From Inconstantimicrobium porci (GTDB taxonomy: Bacteria; Bacillota; Clostridia; Clostridiales; Clostridiaceae): a DNA stretch of 64,000 bases. Made by a program: the position numbers and the translations under genes. Below are positions 54,740 through 63,624 of the stretch, piece by piece; the first letter of the stretch is position 1; each line of letters starts with the position of its first letter. Below the pieces are notes generated by a model, which did not search any database, was not told where the DNA came from, and saw only the letters and a program-made list of their open reading frames with translations. The stretch spans positions 1-64,000 of the forward strand of contig NZ_VULX01000006.1 of the NCBI RefSeq assembly GCF_009696465.1, written 5' to 3'.

Positions 54740-54822
54740 GTATTAATGCAATTATACAAATGATAAATAATATAGTATAATAAGTATCTATGATATTTAG
54801 TATGAGAAAAGGAGATGATATA

Positions 54823-55380
54823 TTGGTAAATTTCTTTTTGTTAGCAAGTACTAAAGGTAAGAAAATCGAAAATTTATACAGCTTCTATAAGAATAAATCG
54901 AAATCTATAGACAACTTAAAAGATGCTAATGAACTATTGACTAATGAATATAATAAAATAAATGAATGTATTTTAACAACACTTGAAAGCTTGAGTTTAG
55001 AATTATCAACAGAAATTACAACTAAATATGGAACTGATGCTGCAAATAAGTTCAGGGATATAGAATTTTTCAAAAAGAAGATCACAAAACTTGTGTTTAG
55101 AGAAGAAGATTTATATTATGCTACAACAATGCTTGAAGAAAACTATGACGAGAGCAAAGATAAAAAAGGCTTCTTCAGTTCAATTGCTGATAAGTTTTCA
55201 CGTAAGGAAAAAGAAAGCAATGCATATAGGGAAAAAGTAGTTAAAACATTTAAAAAAGAAAAATTTCAGGATATTGTAAGCAAAAGAGAAGAGGAAGCAA
55301 TCAAAATCCTCACTGAAGATATTATGAACATGGAGAGGATTTACAAGGAATTTTGTCTTACAAATGATGCATTAATATAA
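54823..55380 (+). CDS. Helical hypothetical protein
   Basis: 185 residues, highly charged and predicted helical throughout (ENLYSFYKNKSKSIDNLKD, then KKGFFSSIADKFSRKEKE). No family or motif recognised; it looks soluble. The TTG at 54823 is chosen because GGAG lies 8 bases before it; an ATG at 54790 lacks a site. It has its own terminator. Confidence 0.6.
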   Translation: MVNFFLLASTKGKKIENLYSFYKNKSKSIDNLKDANELLTNEYNKINECILTTLESLSLELSTEITTKYGTDAANKFRDIEFFKKKITKLVFREEDLYYATTMLEENYDESKDKKGFFSSIADKFSRKEKESNAYREKVVKTFKKEKFQDIVSKREEEAIKILTEDIMNMERIYKEFCLTNDALI

Positions 55381-55414
55381 AACAGAGAAAATTTTAAAAT
55401 TATCTCTGTTTTTT
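55381..55414 (+). terminator. Intrinsic terminator
   Basis: AACAGAGA/TCTCTGTT stem followed by T5. Confidence 0.8.
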
Positions 55415-55508
55415 ATATTATTATAGAGTCTATTGCATTGTAGTTTTTTTATTCTTTGTATGGTAAAAAAGCAATTATACTTAGACTTAATATTAGGGGG
55501 CTAGATTA

Positions 55509-55739
55509 ATGAGCAAAAGATTAGATTTAACAGAGGGCAGTATCCTTGAAAAGCTTTTAAAATTATCACTTCCTATTATGGGGACATCTTTTATCCAGAT
55601 GGCTTATAATATGACGGATATGCTTCTTGTAGGAAAGATGGGTAGTGATGCTGTTACAAGCATTATTAAAGGAATATTGCTATTTACAATATTTATGTTT
55701 TTATTCAAAACAAAAAAACTATACAAAGTACATAAATAA
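55509..55739 (+). pseudogene. MATE efflux protein remnant with internal deletion
   Basis: 76 residues. The first about 50 are the start of a MATE family multidrug exporter (SILEKLLKLSLPIMGTSFIQM, MTDMLLVGKMGSDAV); the remaining 26 look like its final membrane helix and basic tail (IIKGILLFTIFMFLFKTKK). About 380 residues in the middle are missing, with the frame kept. Good ribosome site (AGGGGG). Confidence 0.8.
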
Positions 55740-55823
55740 TATGACACATATATATAATATAGTGTCATTTTAAATCAGTCATTTATATAATATAGAGAAT
55801 AAATATATAAAATTGGTGATTAT

Positions 55824-55976
55824 ATGAGTGACTCTGAAATTAAAGACATACTTGTTGCTCTGATAAATAATAACAGGTTTCCAACAAGTGATAATATTGA
55901 ATCTTTAGCCAAGTCTGCCTCTAAATTTGTAAAAATAATGAGAGATAAGGTTGGAGAAAAGGATGATTATCAATAA
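55824..55976 (+). CDS. Small ORF (50 residues), uncertain
   Basis: Codes MSDSEIKDILVALINNNRF and ends KVGEKDDYQ; predicted helical and soluble. TTGGTGAT lies 6 bases before the ATG. A hairpin with AAGTGTAA/TTACACTT arms at 56013-56045 follows. No homology recognised; it could be a small regulatory protein. Confidence 0.45.
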   Translation: MSDSEIKDILVALINNNRFPTSDNIESLAKSASKFVKIMRDKVGEKDDYQ

Positions 55977-56160
55977 AGTTATACATTATACTTTACAATA
56001 ATTTACCTTCTAAAAAGTGTAAAGAGAAAAACACACTCCTTACACTTTATTTATAATTTTTTGTGATATAGATACACAGCATATCTTTGTAAATGTATAC
56101 ATATGATGTATTGTAGTTAATTACAGCTACAGTATTATTTGCGTATATGGAGGTTTATTA

Positions 56161-57606
56161 ATGGTATCATTTTTTGTTTCATTATGTTTATTAATTATAG
56201 GATATTTTATCTATGGTAAATTTGTAGACAAGATATTTGGTACGAATGACTTAAACAAAACACCAGCAGTTACAATGAATGATGGAGTAGACTTTGTACC
56301 TATGAGCTGGACTAAAATATTCCTTATACAATTTTTGAACATAGCTGGTCTTGGGCCAATATTTGGAGCAGTATCAGGTGCATTGTGGGGACCAACAGCG
56401 TTTTTATGGATAGTTTTCGGCTGCATATTTGGTGGAGCAGTTCATGATTATTTTACAGGTGTTTTATCAATGAGAAATAAAGGTGCTACAGTATCAGAAC
56501 TAGTAGGTAAGTATATAGGTAAATGGCCAAGAATTATAATGATTGGCTTTTCTGTCATTTTACTTGTTTTAGTTGGAGTAGTATTTTTAACAGGTCCAGC
56601 AGATCTTCTAAAAATTCTTACAGGGCAGAACAGATGGATATTTGTTGTTATTATAATGATTTATTATATTTTAGCAACATTAATGCCAATAGATAAGCTT
56701 ATAGGTAGAATATATCCTTTATTCGGTATATGTCTTCTTGTGATGGCCTTTGGTGTAGCTGGTGGAATACTAATCGAGGGATATAATATTCCTGAAATTC
56801 AGTTAACTAATTTACATCCTGAAGGTACACCGATATTTCCTTTTCTATTTATAACAATCGCATGTGGTGCTGTATCTGGATTTCATGCAACACAGTCACC
56901 TATTATGGCACGATGTGTTAAAAAAGAAAGTGATGCAAGAAAAATATTCTATGGAGCAATGGTTGCAGAAGGAATTGTGGCATTAATATGGGCTGCTGCA
57001 GCAATGTCATTCTTTGGAGGTACTAAAGGATTAAGTTCAGCTCTTTCTAATGGAGGCCCATCAGCAGTGGTAAATACAATATGCAATTCAGTGATTGGAA
57101 AAGTCGGTGCAGTCCTTGCTATACTTGGTGTAGTTGTATGTCCTATAACTTCTGGAGATACTGCGTTTAGGAGTGCAAGACTAACAATAGCAGAATGTTT
57201 CAAGATGGACCAGAAAAAGATAGTAAACAGATTTAAAATAGCTGTGCCATTATTTGCTGCAGGAGCTTTATTAACTATAATTAATTTTGATATTATATGG
57301 AGATATTTTGCCTGGGCCAACCAAACCTTGGCAATGATTATGCTTTGGGCTGCTGCATCTTATCTTGTCCAAGCTAAAAAACACCATTGGATTTGTTCAC
57401 TTCCTGCGGTTTTTATGTCTGCAGTAACATCTTCATATATACTCCAGGCTAAAGAAGGATTAAGACTATCAGCAACTTTTTCAAATTGCGTAGGCATAGT
57501 GTTTGCAATAGCATTATTTGGAGCATTTATAAATTATACAAACAAAAATAATAATGATGAAGTAAAACTTTCACCTGATAATAATCCATCTAATTGGTAT
57601 ATATAA
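56161..57606 (+). CDS. cstA: CstA-family carbon starvation / peptide-pyruvate transporter
   Basis: An integral membrane permease of 481 residues with about 12 or more hydrophobic segments. Characteristic motifs: NDGVDFVPMSWTKIFLIQF, AGLGPIFGAVSGALWGP, GGAVHDYFTGVLSMRNKG and SGFHATQSPIMARC. E. coli CstA has about 700 residues; the shorter clostridial form lacks the C-terminal extra segments. CstA members import peptides or pyruvate. AATATGGAGG precedes its ATG. A terminator follows. Confidence 0.93.
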   Translation: MVSFFVSLCLLIIGYFIYGKFVDKIFGTNDLNKTPAVTMNDGVDFVPMSWTKIFLIQFLNIAGLGPIFGAVSGALWGPTAFLWIVFGCIFGGAVHDYFTGVLSMRNKGATVSELVGKYIGKWPRIIMIGFSVILLVLVGVVFLTGPADLLKILTGQNRWIFVVIIMIYYILATLMPIDKLIGRIYPLFGICLLVMAFGVAGGILIEGYNIPEIQLTNLHPEGTPIFPFLFITIACGAVSGFHATQSPIMARCVKKESDARKIFYGAMVAEGIVALIWAAAAMSFFGGTKGLSSALSNGGPSAVVNTICNSVIGKVGAVLAILGVVVCPITSGDTAFRSARLTIAECFKMDQKKIVNRFKIAVPLFAAGALLTIINFDIIWRYFAWANQTLAMIMLWAAASYLVQAKKHHWICSLPAVFMSAVTSSYILQAKEGLRLSATFSNCVGIVFAIALFGAFINYTNKNNNDEVKLSPDNNPSNWYI

Positions 57607-57638
57607 ATCAGCTTAGAATAATTCTGCTTATAAATATT

Positions 57639-57667
57639 AAAAGGACACACATTAAAGTGTCCTTTTA
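57639..57667 (+). terminator. Terminator of cstA
   Basis: AAAGGACAC/GTGTCCTTTT stem followed by T-rich sequence. Confidence 0.75.
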
Positions 57668-57737
57668 ATATAAATATTTTAACTGATTTTTTTACTTTAT
57701 ACCTATAATACTTTTTAATAAATTATTATATTAATAA

Positions 57738-58064
57738 CATATTCTAAAAAAAATATATGAAAATAATAACGCATGGTTTACCCTAGCGGATTTACCAAAC
57801 AGCACTAGAAAAGTTGAATCTGTAGGTGGTAGTATAAGTCAAAGTTGTAAACTTGAAGATCTTAAAAAGAATGGTTATAAACTTAAAGGAACACTTTTTG
57901 AAGAGTACATCAATCTTGTGGCTACTGAAAAAGTCGATATTGAACAACTAGAGAAGAAAGCAAGTGAAGATGTTATCCATGGAGCTTCAATGCGATATGG
58001 ACATACTGTTGTTGGTGTTAATTATAATTCAGGAGATGTACGTGTTTCAGTAATGATATATTAA
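57738..58064 (+). pseudogene. C-terminal fragment of an unidentified gene
   Basis: A frame with good coding character but no usable start codon (stop at 57735). It reads NNAWFTLADLPNSTRKVESVG, then GTLFEEYINLVATEKVDIE, and ends VGVNYNSGDVRVSVMIY. Not recognised. It lies directly upstream of the IS3-family remnant, so a mobile element may have brought it or broken it. Confidence 0.45.
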
Positions 58065-58104
58065 AAAATATATCATTACTATTGCCAATAAGAAAAGAGG
58101 TTAA

Positions 58105-58695
58105 AATGAAGAATTAAAATCCGCTATTATACGTATATATAAAGCTAATAAAGGCATCTATGGTGCTCCTAGAATCCACCATATACTTAAATTAAAAGGC
58201 TTCAATGTATCATTGAAAAGAGTTCAAAGAAGAATGACTGAACTTGGGCTTTGTGCAATAACAGTAAAAAAATACAAACCGCATTCAAATAAAAAAGTAG
58301 CAGAAGGTTTGGAAAACGTTTTGAAGAGAGATTTTACAACTACATCTATTAATGAAAAATGGGTAGGAGATATTATATATATTAGTAATGATTTAAAGCA
58401 ACTGTGTAAAGAATTTAATATTACACAATCTTTTAGTAAAAAAGGTTGTCCATATTACAATGCATGCATAGAATCTTTCCACTTTTCAATAAAGAAGGAA
58501 GAAATCTATAGAACTACATATCGTACCTTCGAAGAAGCTAATATAGCAATATTTAAATATATTGAAGGTTGGTATAATAGAAAAAGACTACACTCTTCGA
58601 TTAATTACATGACTCCAGATCAATGTGAATTACTGGCTAGAAGTGTAATATAAAAAAGTTTGACTTTTTGTGTCCAAAATATTGACATAAGACCA
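58105..58695 (+). mobile_element. IS3-family insertion sequence remnant
   Basis: Contains the 3' part of an IS3/IS150-type orfB (58105-58653): NKGIYGAPRIHHILK, the HTH region VSLKRVQRRMTELGL, NEKWVGDIIYI with the first catalytic Asp, then YNACIESFHFSIKKEE with the catalytic Glu and INYMTPDQ. The block between DIIYI and SNDLKQLC is deleted, removing the second Asp. orfA and the left end are missing. After the stop, TTTTTGTGTCCAAAATATTG resembles an IS3 right terminal repeat. Not mobile on its own. Confidence 0.8.
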
Positions 58696-58944
58696 GTTTG
58701 TAACGCCTTAAGCTTAAACAAACTAGATAGTGTTTTTACTGTTATAAAAGATGAAAATTTCATCATCTATAAGGATCATAAAAATTTAAGCAGTGAAAAA
58801 TTCAAGAAAATAACAGATGAATTATATAACTGCAGCAAAATACAGTACGATAAAGAATGTTATAAATATTTAATTGCATTTATTCAAAAAAATAATTTGA
58901 AAGATAAAGTTGAAAAAATTAAAGATAAAATTATTTTTGATTAA
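58690..58944 (+). pseudogene. Gene fragment behind the IS remnant (STAS-like tail?)
   Basis: The frame enters from the IS end and gives NALSLNKLDSVFTVIKDE, NLSSEKFKKITDELYNCSK and a charged C-terminus. The first part faintly resembles the end of a STAS anti-sigma-antagonist domain; not secure. The original start was evidently removed with the IS insertion. Confidence 0.35.
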
Positions 58945-58984
58945 TAATTTTATCTACAAAACAGCAAGATAAAGAAATAACAAT

Positions 58985-59023
58985 AAAGAGAAGTAATTAT
59001 TGATTTTTTGCACTTCTCTTTTC
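58985..59023 (+). terminator. Intrinsic terminator
   Basis: AAAGAGAAGT/ACTTCTCTTT stem with a T-run. Confidence 0.7.
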
Positions 59024-59034
59024 ATTTTAGACCT

Positions 59035-59068
59035 AACATAGCGCATAATCTATATTATGCGCTATGTT
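59035..59068. terminator. Perfect 15-bp hairpin before the minus-strand gene end
   Basis: AACATAGCGCATAAT and its complement with loop CTAT. It lies 37-70 bases past the stop of the minus-strand gene at 59105 and could end its transcript, although no clear T-run follows on that strand. Confidence 0.5.
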
Positions 59069-59104
59069 ATTTCTATCTCCCCTTATTTGTTATTATTGTA
59101 TTTT

Positions 59105-59743
59105 TTAAAATGTAATATATACACCTACAGCATCATCTAGATGATAAAATCTTAAATTACATTTTTTCATTTTAATATCAACAGTTTTTTTCTCATCTTT
59201 ATAAAATCCTTTGTCAGAGAGTTTTTTATCTAATTCATCATAATCAACTTGTTCATCTGTAGCACATGGCAGCATCTGTTTAAAGTCATCACCATTCGCC
59301 TTAAATGGCTTATCAAAATGAATTGTCATCTGAGGATTAGAAAGTGACTGTTTATTTCTCGATAATGTCATTTGCAGTGTAACATCTTTAAACACCCTTG
59401 GTTTAGTGTTTGGTCCTTTAAACCATACCCTATCACTTCCGTTATAATACTGAATAGGTTTTAGTGCTTTAGCCTCATGATAATTTTTCCTATATATCCT
59501 TGCAACATTTTTATATTCTGGCTTATTTCTGTACTTTTCTGTATCTCTATTAATAACTGATTGTACATTTCGTGACATTGTATTAAATTTGTCAGCTACA
59601 TCTCTTGAACCATATTTAGTATACTTTGATATTTCAACATTTAGAAACCTCTTAGCAATATTTGTAGGCTGTATAAATCCTTTTACGCATAAAAATAATA
59701 CAGCTATAATTGCAAAGATAATACCGATTTTTTTAATTTTCAA
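59105..59743 (-). CDS. Secreted or membrane-anchored hypothetical protein
   Basis: 212 residues. One N-terminal hydrophobic segment (KKIGIIFAIIAVLFLCVKGF) follows a basic start, so the body is extracellular. The rest is Lys/Asp-rich with beta strands (VFKDVTLQMTLSRNKQSL, QMTIHFDKPF). No family recognised. The TTG at 59743 is taken as start because AGGGGGA is 7 bases upstream; the ATG at 59779 has no site. Confidence 0.6.
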   Translation of the reverse strand: MKIKKIGIIFAIIAVLFLCVKGFIQPTNIAKRFLNVEISKYTKYGSRDVADKFNTMSRNVQSVINRDTEKYRNKPEYKNVARIYRKNYHEAKALKPIQYYNGSDRVWFKGPNTKPRVFKDVTLQMTLSRNKQSLSNPQMTIHFDKPFKANGDDFKQMLPCATDEQVDYDELDKKLSDKGFYKDEKKTVDIKMKKCNLRFYHLDDAVGVYITF

Positions 59744-59889
59744 AAATATCCCCCTACTTATAATGTTAATATTACACATTTAAGGTATAATATTATAACA
59801 ATTATTATACTATTATAATAATTGTTTAATCAAATCATATTTATCAAACAATACAAAATCTGATATAATGCTATTTAGGTGGTGAAATA

Positions 59890-60885
59890 ATGGGCAAGGA
59901 TCATATTAAAGATACAAATTTAAAAAGCGAATATCCATTAAGACTTAAAGCATTTAATACTTATATGGATTCTGTCAAAGGTTCTTCTGAGAATACAACG
60001 TTAAGTTATTCAAGAGATCTGATGATGTTTTTTAGATTTTTAAAAATACAAAGAAATTTATGTGATAAAAATACTCATTTTGAAGAAATAAATGTTAGCG
60101 ATATTAAGGATGATTTCTATAAACAGGTCACTCTAACTGAAATGTACGATTTCTTAGTCTTTTCAAAGAAACAACTAAAAAACAGTAGTGCTACTATTTC
60201 TAGGAAAATAGCAAGTTTAAGGGCCTTCTTCTCTTTTCTGCATAGAAAACTTCAAGTTATCGATATTGATTACTCACTCGATCTTGATAATCCAAAGATA
60301 GGTAAAAGAAAGATTAAGTATATGGATCTTGCTGAAGCGCAGAATCTTTTAGACAGCGTTAAAAGCCGTAACTATACGAGAGATTACTGCATCCTTACAC
60401 TATTCTTAAACTGTGGCTTAAGACTAGCTGAGCTTTGTAGCATCGATATTTCTCATATTAAGAACGATACTATAAGGATCATTGGCAAAGGAGATAAAGA
60501 GCGTTTTGTTTATCTTAACGAATCTTCACTTTCCGCCATTGAAGCATATCTACCTGATAGAAAAGCAAAACTCGACTCTCTATCCTCGCCTACTGAAAAA
60601 GAAGCTTTATTCATCTCAGAAAGAGGAAATAGAATTGCAAAACGCACTGTTCAGGAAATTGTTGAAAAACAACTTAGGAATGCTGGAATATCAGGGCAAG
60701 GGCTTTCTACACATAAACTTAGACATACTGCTGCTACTCTACTCTATAAATACGGAAAGGTAGATATACTTGTACTCAAAGAAATTTTAGGGCATGAAAA
60801 TATTTCAACAACACAGATTTATACTCATACTGATAATGATATGATAAGAAATGCAGTAAAAGTTAACCCGCTTAATAAACTTTAA
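59890..60885 (+). CDS. Tyrosine recombinase (XerC/XerD-like)
   Basis: 331 residues. A SAM-like core-binding domain (about 8-120) is followed by the catalytic domain with Arg in NCGLRLAELC, Lys in IIGKGDKERFV, H-x-x-R in THKLRHTAATLL, His in LGHENISTTQ and Tyr in IYTHTD. All catalytic positions are present. It is longer than typical XerD (about 295). It could be the chromosome dimer resolvase; a dif site was not identified. Repeat copy D begins 8 bases after its stop codon. Confidence 0.88.
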   Translation: MGKDHIKDTNLKSEYPLRLKAFNTYMDSVKGSSENTTLSYSRDLMMFFRFLKIQRNLCDKNTHFEEINVSDIKDDFYKQVTLTEMYDFLVFSKKQLKNSSATISRKIASLRAFFSFLHRKLQVIDIDYSLDLDNPKIGKRKIKYMDLAEAQNLLDSVKSRNYTRDYCILTLFLNCGLRLAELCSIDISHIKNDTIRIIGKGDKERFVYLNESSLSAIEAYLPDRKAKLDSLSSPTEKEALFISERGNRIAKRTVQEIVEKQLRNAGISGQGLSTHKLRHTAATLLYKYGKVDILVLKEILGHENISTTQIYTHTDNDMIRNAVKVNPLNKL

Positions 60886-60892
60886 TGCAAAA

Positions 60893-61078
60893 AAAGGTGA
60901 AAGACATATTACGAAGAATCCGCCCCAACACGCTCCAAGTCGTTTCTTCATATGTCTTTCGCCCTCTTGATAACTAAAGGACGAAATCACATTCTGTCAC
61001 TATTTTACACAAATGTATAAACCCTTATTTTCAAGACTTTATGGTATTAAAAACGATATTTTTAAGTGCAATTTCTTT
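60893..61078 (-). repeat. Dispersed repeat, copy D, with conserved hairpin
   Basis: Same two modules as copy C. A hairpin (60895-60963; GAAAGACATAT with its complement) has the loop ACACGCTCCAAGTCG conserved between the two copies. Then comes a diverged 106-base-type repeat in reverse orientation (GGACGAAATCACATT ... AAGTGCAATTTC). The hairpin stem differs from copy C at paired positions while keeping pairing, as expected of a conserved structure. Confidence 0.8.
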
Positions 61079-61118
61079 GTTATTAAAAAAAAGAGTTTTA
61101 AAATTTATATATTTTAAA

Positions 61119-62543
61119 TTATTCTATCATTATTCCTGCAACTTGAATTTTTTCATTAATATTAGCTGGACACTTATAAATGATACGTGCTGTCCCATCT
61201 TCTGAAATCTTCACCTTTATATTTTCATAGTCAGCTTTGTTATATGATATTGTGCCAATACTGATAGATGTATAATCATTAAGGCTTTCAAGCTCTACTA
61301 GTGCCCTTTCAATTTCATAGATTTGACGTAATCTCAGCATACATAATACAGAAAAGATGATATCATCAAATTGACATTTTTTAAATGCAGACCACTTTTC
61401 TTTTAAATTATTTTTACGTTTTTCTTCTATGAGGATTAAATTATAGTTTACAGAATCATATTCTTTTGCTGCAATTTCATATTTTTTCTTTACCTCTTCT
61501 ATGTTACTTTCAATCTTTCTAATGTTATCTTCAGCATTTGGAATTTCGGTATCATAGTCCTTTATCTTTTCATAAAGTGCAGATATCTCATCATTGGTAA
61601 ACTCAAGTTCATCATATAAATCGTCAAGCTCATCTTCCATTTTATTGATCTTATGCTGATTATCGCTATTAATAACTGATGCTTTTGCTGATTCAACTTC
61701 TAGATTCTTTTTATCGATTATAGACTGCAGTTCAATCTTATCTCTCCTGTACTCAGCAATCTTAAACTGCGAATTTTCTATAGATGCTTTGTAACCATCT
61801 ATTTTTGATTTCTGATCACTAATATCTTCAATAAGCTCTTTAATCTTCTCATCATAGAAATCAGCGTTATCTTTAAGTTCCTTTACATAATTCTTAAAGG
61901 ATATAAAATCATCATCTTCATTATTTTTCTTAAGTTCCTCATCACCCTCTACATAACTAGGAAGACTCTTATTCTCTGGAGTAAAACACTTTCCAAATGA
62001 AAGAATAGAACTATATACTATATAACTGAGAATTTCCCTATTTAACTTTCTACTGCCGTTTATAGGATTAAATGATGTAAAGCTACTTTTTATCCTTGCA
62101 AGCTCTGATGGATTCTCAAGTTGATTATAAATATAATCAGCCTTATTTGCAGTTGTCATATTGTCGCTAAGATCATACAGCTTTGCAGCTTCACCAATTA
62201 CATAAGCAGAAAGTGCATCATCAGACATATTGAAATTATTTAATTTTAGTTTATTTATCAATGCATTAACTAGGTGTTCATTCAAAGTATTCATACTGAG
62301 AGAATTCAATTCCTGCTTTTTTTCTCTCATTATGTCACATACATTTTTAACTTCGATTTCTTTAATATTAGGGTTTTTTCCTAGCTTATCTCCTAAAAAA
62401 TTAACTGTCTTAATTATTTTCTTTCCCACAGACTGAAACACTGGCTTTGAAAAATTCTTAATGTTTACGGACTCAAGTATAACTATTTTATCTATAAGTT
62501 CTTCGTGTGACAATCTGTTCAGTCCATCAAAGATGTTTGGCAT
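61119..62543 (-). CDS. Long coiled-coil hypothetical protein
   Basis: 474 residues, cytosolic. Residues 1-210 are helical, beginning MPNIFDGLNRLSHEELIDKI. Residues about 220-390 form an extended coiled coil (KELIEDISDQKSKIDGYKAS; EDELDDLYDELEFTNDEISA). The last 90 residues are a globular end with YTSISIGTISYNK. No family was recognised. It lies alone on the minus strand between the recombinase and a small membrane ORF. An apparatus-type or cytoskeletal role is possible but unsupported. Confidence 0.75.
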   Translation of the reverse strand: MPNIFDGLNRLSHEELIDKIVILESVNIKNFSKPVFQSVGKKIIKTVNFLGDKLGKNPNIKEIEVKNVCDIMREKKQELNSLSMNTLNEHLVNALINKLKLNNFNMSDDALSAYVIGEAAKLYDLSDNMTTANKADYIYNQLENPSELARIKSSFTSFNPINGSRKLNREILSYIVYSSILSFGKCFTPENKSLPSYVEGDEELKKNNEDDDFISFKNYVKELKDNADFYDEKIKELIEDISDQKSKIDGYKASIENSQFKIAEYRRDKIELQSIIDKKNLEVESAKASVINSDNQHKINKMEDELDDLYDELEFTNDEISALYEKIKDYDTEIPNAEDNIRKIESNIEEVKKKYEIAAKEYDSVNYNLILIEEKRKNNLKEKWSAFKKCQFDDIIFSVLCMLRLRQIYEIERALVELESLNDYTSISIGTISYNKADYENIKVKISEDGTARIIYKCPANINEKIQVAGIMIE

Positions 62544-62598
62544 TAAATCACCTCAAGTTGATTTTATTATATGAATGTATTATATCATATCATATACA

Positions 62599-62643
62599 TT
62601 AAAGGCGCAGAAACTGAAATTGAAGTCAGCTCTGCGCCTTTTA
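62599..62643. terminator. Bidirectional terminator
   Basis: AAAGGCGCAGA/TCTGCGCCTTT stem; ends the small minus-strand ORF at 62648. Confidence 0.75.
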
Positions 62644-62647
62644 TTAA

Positions 62648-62770
62648 TTATCTCTTAATTTCTTTAGTATCATTTACTTCAGGGTCTTTAGTCATCCATT
62701 TCAATAAAATGAATGTAGTTATTGCTGAACTAAATACCAGCATTCCTAAAACCGAGAGCGCGTCGTCCAT
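62648..62770 (-). CDS. Small single-pass membrane protein (40 residues)
   Basis: Codes MDDALSVLGMLVFSSAITTF then ILLKWMTKDPEVNDTK: one hydrophobic helix and a charged tail. GGGGGA lies 11 bases upstream of the ATG, and a terminator follows directly, so it looks like a real gene. Function unknown. Confidence 0.55.
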   Translation of the reverse strand: MDDALSVLGMLVFSSAITTFILLKWMTKDPEVNDTKEIKR

Positions 62771-62841
62771 ATAAGTTCATTCCCCCATCATTTTTGATAG
62801 ATTGTATACAATGTAAGTATACACTATTATTATACTACTTA

Positions 62842-63294
62842 TTATCTAATATTAGTACATTTTTTATAATAATAATCTTCCAATTCAAATTTTACAGCTT
62901 TTTTATAACCACTCTTAGTTAATGCCTTTATCCTTTCATTAGCATCATTTACGGCCTTCGTCATAATAAAATCAACATTAAACAGCTCATAGAAATTATT
63001 ATCAACAATATCAAGAATTGAACTTATTATGTTCTCCTTTTCAAAACTGCTTCTAATATCAATCCTAAGTACACCATGAACCCCATAGCATTCAGCTTGT
63101 CCTCTATTAAACATCTCTACAGTACCTATTTTTTCTTTTGAATCATTATTTATTATTGTCATTCTCACAAAGTCCTTAATATTATAACAATACAGACAGC
63201 CATTTATAGCATCTGTCATTTGCTTAAGCGTAGTAAAATGAAAGTCATCGCCATGATACGAATTTATTGGAATGTTCTGCAAGTTTTCTTCCAC
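62842..63294 (-). CDS. GNAT family N-acetyltransferase-like protein
   Basis: 150 residues. MTIINNDSKEKIGTVEMFNRG, GVLRIDI and MTKAVNDANERIKALTKSGY follow the strand-helix order of GNAT proteins; the R/Q-x-x-G-x-G/A acetyl-CoA loop is not clear, so catalysis is uncertain. GTG start with AGGAAG 5 bases upstream. Substrate unknown. Confidence 0.65.
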   Translation of the reverse strand: MEENLQNIPINSYHGDDFHFTTLKQMTDAINGCLYCYNIKDFVRMTIINNDSKEKIGTVEMFNRGQAECYGVHGVLRIDIRSSFEKENIISSILDIVDNNFYELFNVDFIMTKAVNDANERIKALTKSGYKKAVKFELEDYYYKKCTNIR

Positions 63295-63341
63295 TAGTCT
63301 TCCTATGGTTAAGCAAGTGAATTGTTATTGAAAGCAGTCTA

Positions 63342-63494
63342 TCAATTTTCATAGTTATTTATCTCTCTTTTTAAATCTTCAATAAGTTCACCTTTAAAGT
63401 CATCGTTTAAATTTGACTGCAGATTCAAAACTCTCTTATCATATTCGTATACTTCAGCTGTAGCTCCTACACCGATCAATCTAAATTCTCCCAT
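63342..63494 (-). pseudogene. Kinase/aminoglycoside-phosphotransferase N-terminal remnant
   Basis: 50 residues. MGEFRLIGVGATAEVYEYDK is the glycine-rich ATP-loop start of an APH/protein-kinase-fold protein; the rest (DDFKGELIEDLKREINNYEN) is a short unrelated helix. The remaining 200 or so residues of the kinase are absent. AGGAAGAGGG upstream suggests it is still translated. Confidence 0.5.
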
Positions 63495-63568
63495 ATAATC
63501 AATACCCTCTTCCTGCAATTACTTTACTATACAGTATTATTCTACATGATAATTATTATACATTATCA

Positions 63569-63603
63569 AAAAAGAGACTTGCAATTTATTTACAAGTCCC
63601 TTT
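63569..63603 (-). terminator. Terminator of the CFA synthase gene
   Basis: AAAGGGACTTG paired with CAAGTCTCTTT on the minus strand, followed by T-run. Confidence 0.8.
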
Positions 63604-63624
63604 GTTAACAATAATCATAAAATA

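Noticed and set aside
60805-60990. 61-codon minus-strand ORF overlapping the recombinase end and repeat D
   Set aside because: Antisense to the recombinase and formed partly from the repeat hairpin.
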